This document shows, piece after piece, positions 16,766 through 25,103 of a DNA stretch of 64,000 nt. The position numbers and the translations under genes were made by a program. The stretch's first letter is position 1; each line of letters opens with the position of its first letter. The stretch spans positions 496,001 to 560,000 of the forward strand of contig CANDNT010000001.1 in NCBI GenBank assembly GCA_947387485.1, given 5' to 3'. This DNA is from Aquimarina rhabdastrellae. GTDB taxonomy: Bacteria; Bacteroidota; Bacteroidia; Flavobacteriales; Flavobacteriaceae. The notes under the pieces are model-generated. The model was not told where the DNA came from and did no database searches. It worked only from the letters and a program-made list of their open reading frames with translations.

Positions 16766-17689
16766 TTATCTCAGTCTTATTGATTGATAATATTTTATGT
16801 TCTTTTTTATGTATCTATACATTGGTAAATACGTTATCAAAAATAGTATAAACACTATAGGCATTATTAACCATATTGCAACTACCAAATATCGTCTAAA
16901 GATAGCTAATAATACTTTTCTTTTTGGTGGTGATTTTTCACCAGCTTTATAAATTATACTTGCCCACTTTTTAAAGATGCGATTTCCTCCTTGATCAGAT
17001 CGAATTAAAAAAGGTTTTACTCGTACTCCATCAGAAGCAACTATATCTTCTTGCATTCCTTCATAATCACCTTTTTTAACATAATCTTTAATGATCTCTC
17101 CAAACTTACTAGCTTCATCAATATCTTTGTCTGATACTCCCGGTTTAGGAAAAACACCTAGATATTTGTTCTTTTTCCCTCTAAGCATCCAATGTACGAT
17201 AGTAATCACACTTATGTGATTGATATTTCTATCGACAAAAGCAATATTACCTACTAATTTAGCTTGAGCATCTGCCAACAGTTTTTTTACTTTTTCTTGC
17301 GCTAATATCCACATATTACGCGAAGCATTAACTGTAATTACAGGTGTGTTTGCTATTAATTGTCTCCCTTCTTCACTTTTCAAAAAAGAATTAAACGGAA
17401 TAGATGGTGTTAAATACCATACAGTATATCCTAGAATGATTAAATCGTATTTCTTTTTCTTTATTGTTGCTGGAAGTGCCTGATTTGGTTTAGGAATCTG
17501 TAAAAAAGTTTCTGGAAAAACTTCAAAAAACTCTTCTTTTTTCCATGGGAAATCATAAGCTTTTTCGGGTGTAATAGGTTGAAAAGTAACTGTTATAGTC
17601 TCATCATTTATCAACGGAGTCATCATATTGTTTAATATCTCTGTTAATTGTCCTGTTTGACTATAGTATAATACTAAAACATTGCACAT
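16766..17689 (-). CDS. darA: DarA, dialkylresorcinol condensing enzyme
   Basis: This 307-residue protein has a flavodoxin-like N-terminus (VLVLYYSQTGQL, a phosphate-loop-like turn) and a C-terminal hydrophobic segment (about 262-285, FRRYLVVAIWLIMPIVF) that should anchor it to the membrane. The length and overall pattern match the DarA family, which acts with DarB to form the aromatic resorcinol ring. The gene starts four bases after the stop of the acyltransferase gene and ends ten bases before darB. The final LIRSDQGGNR region before the membrane segment is part of the family core. Confidence 0.88.
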   Translation of the reverse strand: MCNVLVLYYSQTGQLTEILNNMMTPLINDETITVTFQPITPEKAYDFPWKKEEFFEVFPETFLQIPKPNQALPATIKKKKYDLIILGYTVWYLTPSIPFNSFLKSEEGRQLIANTPVITVNASRNMWILAQEKVKKLLADAQAKLVGNIAFVDRNINHISVITIVHWMLRGKKNKYLGVFPKPGVSDKDIDEASKFGEIIKDYVKKGDYEGMQEDIVASDGVRVKPFLIRSDQGGNRIFKKWASIIYKAGEKSPPKRKVLLAIFRRYLVVAIWLIMPIVFILFLITYLPMYRYIKKNIKYYQSIRLR

Positions 17690-17693
17690 AGTT

Positions 17694-18587
17694 TTAAGAT
17701 TTTAAGTCATTCCAATAATCATAAAAATTAAACCATTGTAATGGATATTTTCCTATCATAATCTCTAAGTTTCTTATGTATTCCATAAGTACTTTACTAG
17801 GTTTATATTCCATATCTTCACGTGGTTCTCTAGCATAAAAATGATAATGACTAGAGGTTTCTTTCATGATATATAAGAACAATATAGGTAGTTTCTTTCT
17901 AGCTGCCAATTTATATGGGCCAGAAGGAAATTTTACTGGTTTTCCTAAAAAATCTTTTTCAATAAATTGTACACCTTCTACATACCTGTCTGCTGCAAAA
18001 ATAATGACTTCATTATTTTCTAAGACATCATTCATCTCAAATATATGAGACATATCATCTTTAATGACAATAAATTTTAGTGTTGCTCCATGAGAAGTAG
18101 CTCCTGTAAATTTTTGTAGTTCTTCACTTTCTTGATCTGTAACTAAAAGATTTACTGTAGCTTCGTTTTTAAATTCAGCTTTTTCAAAAAAGAATCTAGC
18201 TACATTAAAGTTTCCTAAATGTGCGCTAAATAATATACCTCCTTTTCCTTTACCAAATAGTTCATCTATCTTATCAATACCGTCAAAATCAAAAGTAAAT
18301 TGATCTTTATATCCTGCTGATATAGCAAATCGATCTATCAACGTTTGACCAAAACAATAATAATTTTTATAAATGCTTATAATTGTTTTAAAAAGAGAAT
18401 AGCCTAGTCTCTTTCTAAAATAATAATAACTGGTTCTAGTTGTTGAAAAAGAAAATAATAGATAATATGAGGATACAAAGATCAGTACAAAATATGCTGA
18501 TTTTACTCCTAATTTCTCTATTAAAAAAGCGAATATTTTATAGCCTAATGGTGTTCCTTTAGACTTCCCCTCCCACTGTTGTGCCAT
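17694..18587 (-). CDS. LpxL/HtrB-family acyltransferase (lysophospholipid acyltransferase-like)
   Basis: This 297-residue protein has a hydrophobic N-terminus (about 31-48) and a block 1-like motif SAHLGNFNVARF at residues 121-132. In LpxL-type enzymes the catalytic pair is H-x4-D/E. Here His123 is followed at the right spacing by Asn128, so the acidic partner is replaced. Later blocks (FAADRYVEG, KFPSGPYKLAARKKLPI) fit the family. It sits between an ACP gene and darA, so it may esterify the polyene to the resorcinol or to a lipid acceptor using acyl-ACP. The Asn substitution makes normal catalysis uncertain. Confidence 0.82.
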   Translation of the reverse strand: MAQQWEGKSKGTPLGYKIFAFLIEKLGVKSAYFVLIFVSSYYLLFSFSTTRTSYYYFRKRLGYSLFKTIISIYKNYYCFGQTLIDRFAISAGYKDQFTFDFDGIDKIDELFGKGKGGILFSAHLGNFNVARFFFEKAEFKNEATVNLLVTDQESEELQKFTGATSHGATLKFIVIKDDMSHIFEMNDVLENNEVIIFAADRYVEGVQFIEKDFLGKPVKFPSGPYKLAARKKLPILFLYIMKETSSHYHFYAREPREDMEYKPSKVLMEYIRNLEIMIGKYPLQWFNFYDYWNDLKS

Positions 18588-18597
18588 CTATTAAAGA

Positions 18598-18843
18598 TTA
18601 GCTATTCACTTTATTCTCGATAAGGTCATAGAAATTTTGGAAGTTTTCAACTCCGACAAAATCCTCACCTACAAGTTTTACTCCAAAAGTAGCTTCTATA
18701 GCTACCACCAAATCAACATAATCTAAACTATCTAAATCTAAAGTTTCTTTTAAATTAGCTTCTGGGCTTATTTCTTCTATCTCTACTTCAAATTCTTCTA
18801 CTAAAAACTCGTTTACTTTTTCTATTATTAGGTTAGATTCCAT
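18598..18843 (-). CDS. Acyl carrier protein 1 of the pigment cluster
   Basis: This 81-residue acidic ACP has the prosthetic-group site LDLDSLDYVDL, with Ser39 as the phosphopantetheine attachment residue. The gene is ten bases upstream of the acyltransferase and 28 bases after the ketosynthase. It probably carries the chain handled by that ketosynthase, FabG and the acyltransferase. It differs in motif and surface charge from the second ACP at 9266-9523. Confidence 0.93.
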   Translation of the reverse strand: MESNLIIEKVNEFLVEEFEVEIEEISPEANLKETLDLDSLDYVDLVVAIEATFGVKLVGEDFVGVENFQNFYDLIENKVNS

Positions 18844-18871
18844 GTGTTATTAATTCGTAATTATTTTCCTC

Positions 18872-20089
18872 TTATACTTTTTTTACAACGATTGCTGAAT
18901 TTGTCCCTCCAAATCCAAATGAATTCGATAAAAATGCGTTAATCTCGTGTGCTGTAGTTTCTTTTGCTATATTCAATTTAGCCGAATCTTCATCTGCTTC
19001 TTCTAGATTGATATTAGGTGCTACAAATGAATTATTCATCATAATCATTGAGTATATAATCTCACTAGCTCCTGCCATCCAGCATTCATGCCCTGTCATC
19101 GATTTTGTTGAACTTACAAATGGTTTTGATGCTCCAAAAACTTCATCTATAGCCTTTGCTTCATTTGCATCTCCTATAGGTGTAGATGTAGCATGAGCAT
19201 TTACATATTGTATTTCGTCTGCTTTCATCTCAGCCTGATCAATAGCTCTTTTCATCGCTCTTGCAGGTCCTTCTTGATTAGGGGTAGAAATATGTTCTCC
19301 ATTTGATGAAAATCCATATCCTACTATTTCTCCTAATATAGTAGCTCCTCTAGCTATAGCACTTTCATATGTTTCTAAAAACACTGCTGCACCACCTCCA
19401 CTAGGAACTAACCCATCTCTATTTTTATCAAAAGGTCTTGATGCTTTAGTAGGATCATTTTCATTAGTAGAAAATACTCCTAATCCATCAAAACTTGCAA
19501 AAGCATACTTATTAATTTCTTGAGCTCCTCCACAAATCGCATAATCTTGTAATCCTTGTTTGATTAAAAGGTATGCCATTCCTATAGAATGTGATCCACT
19601 AGCACACGCTGCACTTATGGTAAAATTAACTCCTTTAAGCTTAAATACAGTCGACAAATTCATAGTTACTGTAGAATTCATCGATTTAAATACAGCTCCA
19701 GATCCTACTAGGGTTGTATCTTTTTTGGCTCTGATCTTATCTATTGATTCCATCACAGACTCCGCAGTACTATCATTACCAAATAGTACACCAATTTCTT
19801 TGGTATCTAAAAATTCTTGATCAATTCCTGCTTGTTCAAACGCTTCTTTTGCTGCTATATACGCGTATTCTGATTCTGAACCAAAACTAATGCGTTGTCT
19901 TCTACTAAGTTCTTTTTTAAGATTAGGTTTAGGTACAGCTCCTGTAAGTGCAGAACGGTATCCAAACTCTTTTCGAGTTGGATCATAAATTATTCCAGAG
20001 GTTCCGTTATACAAAGATTTTTTAACCTCTTCTACATTAGTACCTATACATGAATAGATTCCCATTCCTGTAATTACGACTCTTCTCAT
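18872..20089 (-). CDS. 3-oxoacyl-ACP synthase (FabF-type) near FabG
   Basis: This 405-residue ketosynthase has a complete catalytic set: TISAACASGSHS (Cys162), NAHATSTPIGD and SSTKSMTGHECW. It is close in length to housekeeping FabF but is embedded between FabG and an ACP in the pigment operon. It probably elongates the aryl-primed chain together with ACP 1. It is one of three intact FabF-type ketosynthases in the cluster, in addition to DarB. Confidence 0.93.
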   Translation of the reverse strand: MRRVVITGMGIYSCIGTNVEEVKKSLYNGTSGIIYDPTRKEFGYRSALTGAVPKPNLKKELSRRQRISFGSESEYAYIAAKEAFEQAGIDQEFLDTKEIGVLFGNDSTAESVMESIDKIRAKKDTTLVGSGAVFKSMNSTVTMNLSTVFKLKGVNFTISAACASGSHSIGMAYLLIKQGLQDYAICGGAQEINKYAFASFDGLGVFSTNENDPTKASRPFDKNRDGLVPSGGGAAVFLETYESAIARGATILGEIVGYGFSSNGEHISTPNQEGPARAMKRAIDQAEMKADEIQYVNAHATSTPIGDANEAKAIDEVFGASKPFVSSTKSMTGHECWMAGASEIIYSMIMMNNSFVAPNINLEEADEDSAKLNIAKETTAHEINAFLSNSFGFGGTNSAIVVKKV

Positions 20090-20097
20090 ATAACTAT

Positions 20098-20829
20098 CTA
20101 AGAATAAATTCCTCCGTTAATATTAATTACTTCTCCTGTTATATATGATGCCTTTTTTGAGGCTAAGAAAGCTACTAAATCAGCTACTTCTTCTGCTTCA
20201 CCAAATCGGTTAACCGGAATCATACGTTTTAGTTCTTTTTCATCCATCTCTGCAGTCATATCTGTTTTAATAAATCCTGGAGCAACTGCATTAACGGTTA
20301 TCTTTCGTTTTGCTATTTCTTGTGCCAGAGCTTTTGTCGCTGCGACTAAAGCACCCTTGGCAGCCGAATAATTAGTTTGCCCTGCTGTTCCTTTTACTCC
20401 AGAAACAGAAACCAAATTAATAATTCTTCCATAGCGATTGGTTAACATTTTTTGTACTAAATGATTTGTTACATTATAAAAACCATTTAAACTTATATTT
20501 AAAACATCATGCCAATCTTCTGGTTTCATCCACATAAACAATCCGTCTCTTGTAATCCCAGCGTTATTGATTATTACTTCTATAGTAGCATCTGGATTAG
20601 CTTCAGACCATTGATCTAATACTTTATGAGTTTCTTCTTGATTAGCTACATTAAATTTTAATAATGTGCATGATCCTCCTTCAGCTTCGATTAACGTTTT
20701 TGTTTCGTTTGCCGCATCATCATTTGATTGATAATTCACTAGTATAGGATATTCAAGTTCTTTGGCTAATTTTATAGCTACTGCTCTACCTATTCCTCTA
20801 GAACCACCTGTAACAAGAGCGTATTTCAT
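20098..20829 (-). CDS. 3-oxoacyl-ACP reductase, FabG type
   Basis: This 243-residue short-chain dehydrogenase has the NADPH motif GGSRGIGRA, NNAGIT, and the Ser-Tyr-Lys triad in VSVSGV and NYSAAKGAL. The C-terminus GEVININGG is typical of FabG. It reduces the 3-oxo group before dehydration in each extension cycle. A gap of 125 bases separates it from the WG-repeat gene upstream, so an internal promoter could begin the core biosynthetic operon here. I could not identify that promoter with confidence. Confidence 0.93.
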   Translation of the reverse strand: MKYALVTGGSRGIGRAVAIKLAKELEYPILVNYQSNDDAANETKTLIEAEGGSCTLLKFNVANQEETHKVLDQWSEANPDATIEVIINNAGITRDGLFMWMKPEDWHDVLNISLNGFYNVTNHLVQKMLTNRYGRIINLVSVSGVKGTAGQTNYSAAKGALVAATKALAQEIAKRKITVNAVAPGFIKTDMTAEMDEKELKRMIPVNRFGEAEEVADLVAFLASKKASYITGEVININGGIYS

Positions 20830-20954
20830 TGATTTTTGATTGTTTATATTTTTATCTATAATCTTTTTCTAAAACTACAAGAGAGCTAAAATAGACTTTT
20901 ATTACTTATCTTAAAAAAAACTCTCTGTAATTTGTTATTTTATTATAGTATTAT

Positions 20955-22112
20955 CTATTCGACATTCACAAATTTATGGGCATACTTATACCACTTATCA
21001 TTTAAAATTGAACCGTCAGTTTTAAGAAATCCCCAGTCTTTATAAGGAGAGTTTATTCTGGTCAATTTTGAACTAAAACCATTATTTGCATTAACATGAA
21101 AACCTAAATCGGCACGTGATACTACATAAATAGCTTTTGTTATTTCTTTTCCTTCAAGATTAACAAATCCCCATAATTCATTATTACTGTTTCTATAGGG
21201 TAATAATCCTTCATTACTTACATAAGCAATATCAAAATATTTATGATCTATAATAAGATTTCCTTTAACATCTATTAATCCCCATCCTCTTTTATATACT
21301 CCAGCATAACCATTTAACGAGGCTCTACCTTTTTTATATTGAGGTGTGATTACCCACTCACCTTTATTATTAATAAAACCTACTTTGCCTTTAACTACTG
21401 CTGGAGCAATTCCATTTATTTCTCTAAAATCCCATAACTTACTTACATCTTTTAGATACATAAACTCATTCTTTGCATTAACTAAGCCAAAATCTCCATC
21501 TTGAGTAATTACTCTAGCTACTCCATTGTAAAAGTTTCCTACTTCTTTGTATTTAACTTCAACTATAATAGTACCTTTATTATCAATAACACCCCATTTA
21601 TCATCAAAAGTTTTTACTCTCGCATAACCATTCTTGAAACTTCTTATAATTCCATATTTAGGTTCTACTACAAACTTTCCATTTTTATCAATTACTCCTA
21701 CACCTTTTTCTGTTCTCATCAAAGCAACACCATCTTTAGAAAATGGATATCGTTTTACACCTTCTGGCATAGTAAGTTTTTCTCCTTTTATATTGATATA
21801 AAACCAATCCTTTTTGATATGTACAAATCCTATACCGCTTTTAAAAGCTTTACCTCCATCAAACTGAGGTTTAATAATCCATTTACCAGATTTGTCAATA
21901 TACCCCCATTTTTTATTCTCTTTGGATAAGACTAAAGCTAGCCCTTCAGAAAAACTTTTTGCATCTTTAAATTGAGGTTCAATTTCATACGTTCCTTGAG
22001 TATTGATATAGCCAAAAAGCTTTTTCTCTTTTACAGCTGCCAATTCCTGGGCTTGTATTAGCGTATTGACCCCTATTAAAATAATACTTAATAGAATAGT
22101 CTTTATTTTCAT
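20955..22112 (-). CDS. Secreted WG-repeat protein
   Basis: The protein has a signal peptide (MKIKTILLS to TLIQAQ) and then about eight to nine WG repeats, each built around a core such as KWGYIDKSGKWII followed by PQFDGGKAF. WG repeats form a beta-rich scaffold whose function is generally unknown. I chose the ATG at 22112, because the signal peptide begins there. An upstream in-frame ATG at 22154 would add 14 residues and overlap the ammonia-lyase gene. The gene lies between the ammonia-lyase and FabG, an unexpected insertion in a pigment operon. Confidence 0.88.
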   Translation of the reverse strand: MKIKTILLSIILIGVNTLIQAQELAAVKEKKLFGYINTQGTYEIEPQFKDAKSFSEGLALVLSKENKKWGYIDKSGKWIIKPQFDGGKAFKSGIGFVHIKKDWFYINIKGEKLTMPEGVKRYPFSKDGVALMRTEKGVGVIDKNGKFVVEPKYGIIRSFKNGYARVKTFDDKWGVIDNKGTIIVEVKYKEVGNFYNGVARVITQDGDFGLVNAKNEFMYLKDVSKLWDFREINGIAPAVVKGKVGFINNKGEWVITPQYKKGRASLNGYAGVYKRGWGLIDVKGNLIIDHKYFDIAYVSNEGLLPYRNSNNELWGFVNLEGKEITKAIYVVSRADLGFHVNANNGFSSKLTRINSPYKDWGFLKTDGSILNDKWYKYAHKFVNVE

Positions 22113-22128
22113 GATTGACGAGATTATA

Positions 22129-22156
22129 GAATGAAGCTTATTAATAAGCCTCATTC
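22129..22156 (-). repeat. Hairpin spanning the ammonia-lyase stop codon
   Basis: These 28 bases form a near-perfect palindrome with a 14-base arm on each side and one G-U-compatible mismatch, and the ammonia-lyase stop codon (22141-22143) lies in the middle. No U tract follows on the minus strand, so I read it as an mRNA stability or processing hairpin rather than a classical terminator. Confidence 0.55.
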
Positions 22157-23670
22157 TCTTTTAAATAGTCTTTTACTTTCTGTACAAAAGGGTAAGTAAT
22201 ATAATCTTCTGTAAATGGAGGTACAATTGCCTTAATATCTTTTAATAATCTTTGAGTTCGTGAAGAAAGTTTATCTCCAAAATCAAGATATTCTAAAGCT
22301 TGTACTATTGTCATCAATTCTATAGCCAAAACTTCAAAAGTATTCTCTATTACAGTTTTGGTAATATTTGCAGCATTAGTTCCCATACTTACGATATCTT
22401 GATTATCGTTATTATTAGGTATACTATGCACATACATAGGATTTGACAATGTTTGATTCTCTGCTGTTGTAGAAACTGCTGTAAATTGTACACCTTGCAT
22501 TCCAAAATTGAATCCTAACTTTCCTAGGTTTACAAATGGAGGCAAGATATCATTAATTTTAGCATTTAATAAGTAGTTCAATTGACGTTCTGCCAGCATT
22601 GACATTTTTGTAACTACTAACTTTAATTTATCCATTTCTAAAGAAACATAATCTCCATGGAAATTTCCTCCATGATAAACATGTTTAGTCGAAACATCTA
22701 TTATAGGATTGTCGTTTGCAGAGTTTAATTCTTCTATCAATATTCTTCCTACATGATTTATAGTATCATGTACTGGTCCTAGAATTTGAGGTACACATCT
22801 TAAAGAATAGTACTCTTGTACTTTTTCTTTAAAATAAGTATCGTTTTGATTACCTGAATATAAATGTTCATTACGATCTCTAGTTAACTCACTATCTTCT
22901 AGGTGAGCTCTCATTCTTTTGGCAACTTGTTGTTGTCCTATATGTAGCTTACTATGATTTAATTCTATTGATAAGTGATCATCATAAGCTTGTACTATCT
23001 CGTTTATTACTGAAGAACAACAGATTGACCAGTCTAACAATTTTTGAGCATTGATAACATTAACAATACCTATACCTGTCATTGCAGAAGTACCATTAAT
23101 TAAAGCTAAACCTTCTCTAATCTTTATTTCAATAGGTTTAATATCTAGTTCTTCAAAAACTTCTTTGGTAGCTCTTCTCTCTCCTTTATAAAATACTTCT
23201 CCTTCTCCTATTAATACTAATGCTAAGTGTGCCAACTGAACCAAATCACCACTAGCTCCTACACCACCGTGTTCAAATATTAACGGAATTACATCATGAT
23301 TAATAAGCTCTTTTAATGCGTTTACTACTGTAGTATTAACTCCTGATTTCCCTAAAGAAAGGGTATTCATTCTCGCTAGCATTAATGCTTTTACATAAGC
23401 TGGCTCTATAGGTTTACCTGTACCCGAAGAATGACTTCTTATCAAGTTAAACTGTAAGGCTATTTGATCTTCTTCGTCAATTTTATACTGAGCCATAGGA
23501 CCAAAACCTGTATTTACTCCATAAATGACTTTATTTTTTGAGAATTCTTCTAAAAATTTATAGCTCTCTTCTACTCTATCTATAATTGACTGATCAATGG
23601 TAAGCTTTTCATTATTAAATATAACACGAACAAAATCGTTTATCTCCAGCTTATTTTTTACTGTTAGCAT
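22141..23670 (-). CDS. Aromatic amino acid ammonia-lyase (HAL/PAL/TAL family), probable tyrosine ammonia-lyase
   Basis: This 509-residue lyase has the Ala-Ser-Gly triad that forms the MIO cofactor (GVGASGDL, residues 139-141), the catalytic Tyr50 in IYGVNTGFG, and the QNDTYF and QDIVSMGT motifs further on. The family removes ammonia from His, Phe or Tyr. No hut genes are nearby and the gene heads a flexirubin cluster, so deamination of tyrosine to 4-coumarate, the aryl starter, is the likely reaction. His80 in IRSHSS occupies a specificity position that is His in both histidine lyases and bacterial tyrosine lyases, so sequence alone does not settle the substrate. Confidence 0.9.
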   Translation of the reverse strand: MLTVKNKLEINDFVRVIFNNEKLTIDQSIIDRVEESYKFLEEFSKNKVIYGVNTGFGPMAQYKIDEEDQIALQFNLIRSHSSGTGKPIEPAYVKALMLARMNTLSLGKSGVNTTVVNALKELINHDVIPLIFEHGGVGASGDLVQLAHLALVLIGEGEVFYKGERRATKEVFEELDIKPIEIKIREGLALINGTSAMTGIGIVNVINAQKLLDWSICCSSVINEIVQAYDDHLSIELNHSKLHIGQQQVAKRMRAHLEDSELTRDRNEHLYSGNQNDTYFKEKVQEYYSLRCVPQILGPVHDTINHVGRILIEELNSANDNPIIDVSTKHVYHGGNFHGDYVSLEMDKLKLVVTKMSMLAERQLNYLLNAKINDILPPFVNLGKLGFNFGMQGVQFTAVSTTAENQTLSNPMYVHSIPNNNDNQDIVSMGTNAANITKTVIENTFEVLAIELMTIVQALEYLDFGDKLSSRTQRLLKDIKAIVPPFTEDYITYPFVQKVKDYLKENEAY

Positions 23671-23737
23671 TTTTAATTTAAGTAGTTTTTCTTCAATATT
23701 TCTTAAAATATTAAACTTTAGTGATTATTTTTACGGA

Positions 23738-23745
23738 CAAATGTA
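23738..23745 (-). promoter_or_regulatory. Putative -7 element for the ammonia-lyase gene
   Basis: On the minus strand this reads TACATTTG, an exact match to the Bacteroidota -7 consensus TAnnTTTG. It lies about 68 bases before the ATG. A weak TTTT stands about 20 bases further upstream in place of the usual TTTG. The intergenic region also serves the divergent halogenase-like gene. Confidence 0.5.
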
Positions 23746-23771
23746 ACGTATTTACCTTATCTTTTAAAATT

Positions 23772-25025
23772 ATGAAAAAAGAAATTGTTGATATACTTGT
23801 TATCGGAGCGGGTCCATCTGGTAGTGTAAGCTCTGCATACTTAAATAAAAACGGTATCAACGTTAAGGTTGTAGAAAAATCAAAATTTCCTAGATATCAA
23901 ATAGGAGAAAGTTTAATTCCTAGATGTATGGATAACTTTGAAGAAGCGGGGCTATTAGAAGCTTTAAAACTTCAAGATTATCAAGTAAAAAGTGGTGCTC
24001 GATTCATTAGAGGTGAAAAAGACAAAGGTGTTTTTGACTTTGGTAAAAAACATGGTGAAGGATGGGATTGGACATGGCAAGTACCTAGAGATCATTTTGA
24101 TAATGTCTTGATTACTGAAGCTCAAAAGCAAGGTGTTCAAGTTGATTTTGAAACTGAAGTTATCGATATACAATTTAACGGTACAGATTCTATTACTACT
24201 GTAAAAAACGCTCAAGGAGAATTAAAAGAAATCGAAGCTAAATTTGTTATTGATTCTAGTGGTTATGGCCGTGTAGTAGCTAGTAAACTTGGATTAGAAG
24301 CTCCTTCTCAATTAGCAGAACATGGTTCTATATTCACTCAAATTAAAGATGTACGAAGACCTGAAGGTAGTGAAGGTACTTTAATTACTTTTGAAGTACT
24401 AGCTCCAGAAGTTTGGTTTTGGTACATTCCTTTCTCAAACGGAAATACAAGTGTAGGTTTTGTAGGTCCTATGGAATGGATTAATTCTTTTGAAGGTTCT
24501 ACTACAGCAATCTTTGAAGAAATGCTAAAAAAAGCTACACATTATTACGATCAATTTAAAGATTTACCTTTATTATTTGAACCTTATAAAGTTGAAAACA
24601 TTGCTAAAAATGTAACTAAATTATATGGTGATGGTTTCGTTCTTACTGGAAACAGTGCTGAGTTCTTAGATCCTATCTTTTCTTCTGGTGTTTCTTTTGC
24701 CACAGAATCTGGAATCTTAGCTGCAAAATTAGCTTTAAAACAAGCGCAAGGTGAAGATGTAGATTGGCAAGTTGATTTTGTTGATTATATTAAGAAAGGT
24801 GTTGATGTTTTTACTTCTTATGTAAAAGAATGGTATAATGGCAACTTACAAGAAATAATCTTTCACGATAAAGAAAACGTAGAAATCAAAAAACAAATTT
24901 GTGCTGTTCTTGCAGGTTACGTTTGGGATAACACCAATCCTTTTGTTAAAAAACATAATCGCCTTATTCGTAACGTAGCACAATTAGTTGCCATGGAAAA
25001 AACGATGGACCCTGCTGATTCTTAA
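23772..25025 (+). CDS. Flavin-dependent halogenase-like FAD oxidoreductase
   Basis: This is a protein of about 417 residues. I place the start at the ATG 23772 (MKKEIVDILVIGAGPSG); an upstream ATG at 23721 would add 17 unrelated residues. It has the FAD Rossmann motif GAGPSG (12-17), GESLIPR (45-51), a Lys in QVKSGARF (Lys73) at the place of the catalytic Lys of flavin halogenases, and WFWYIP (215-220), an exact match to the halogenase WxWxIP motif. It may chlorinate the aromatic head, as some flexirubins are chlorinated. Homologues that only oxidise exist, so halogenation is a strong guess. It is divergent from the ammonia-lyase and ends at a shared terminator. Confidence 0.85.
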   Translation: MKKEIVDILVIGAGPSGSVSSAYLNKNGINVKVVEKSKFPRYQIGESLIPRCMDNFEEAGLLEALKLQDYQVKSGARFIRGEKDKGVFDFGKKHGEGWDWTWQVPRDHFDNVLITEAQKQGVQVDFETEVIDIQFNGTDSITTVKNAQGELKEIEAKFVIDSSGYGRVVASKLGLEAPSQLAEHGSIFTQIKDVRRPEGSEGTLITFEVLAPEVWFWYIPFSNGNTSVGFVGPMEWINSFEGSTTAIFEEMLKKATHYYDQFKDLPLLFEPYKVENIAKNVTKLYGDGFVLTGNSAEFLDPIFSSGVSFATESGILAAKLALKQAQGEDVDWQVDFVDYIKKGVDVFTSYVKEWYNGNLQEIIFHDKENVEIKKQICAVLAGYVWDNTNPFVKKHNRLIRNVAQLVAMEKTMDPADS

Positions 25026-25051
25026 AAGAATACTATAATTTATATATAACA

Positions 25052-25086
25052 AAAAAAAGCTTAATCTAGTGGATTAAGCTTTTTTT
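25052..25086. terminator. Bidirectional terminator between convergent genes
   Basis: The stem AAAAAAAGCTTAATC pairs perfectly with GATTAAGCTTTTTTT around a five-base loop. Both arms carry A/T tracts, so it ends the halogenase-like gene on plus and the unknown secreted gene on minus. Confidence 0.9.
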
Positions 25087-25103
25087 CAATATATCTATTT
25101 CTT

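Noticed and set aside
22141..23670. Histidine ammonia-lyase of a hut operon
   Set aside because: No hutU, hutI or hutG genes are near and the gene heads a flexirubin cluster, so a tyrosine-type role is more likely.
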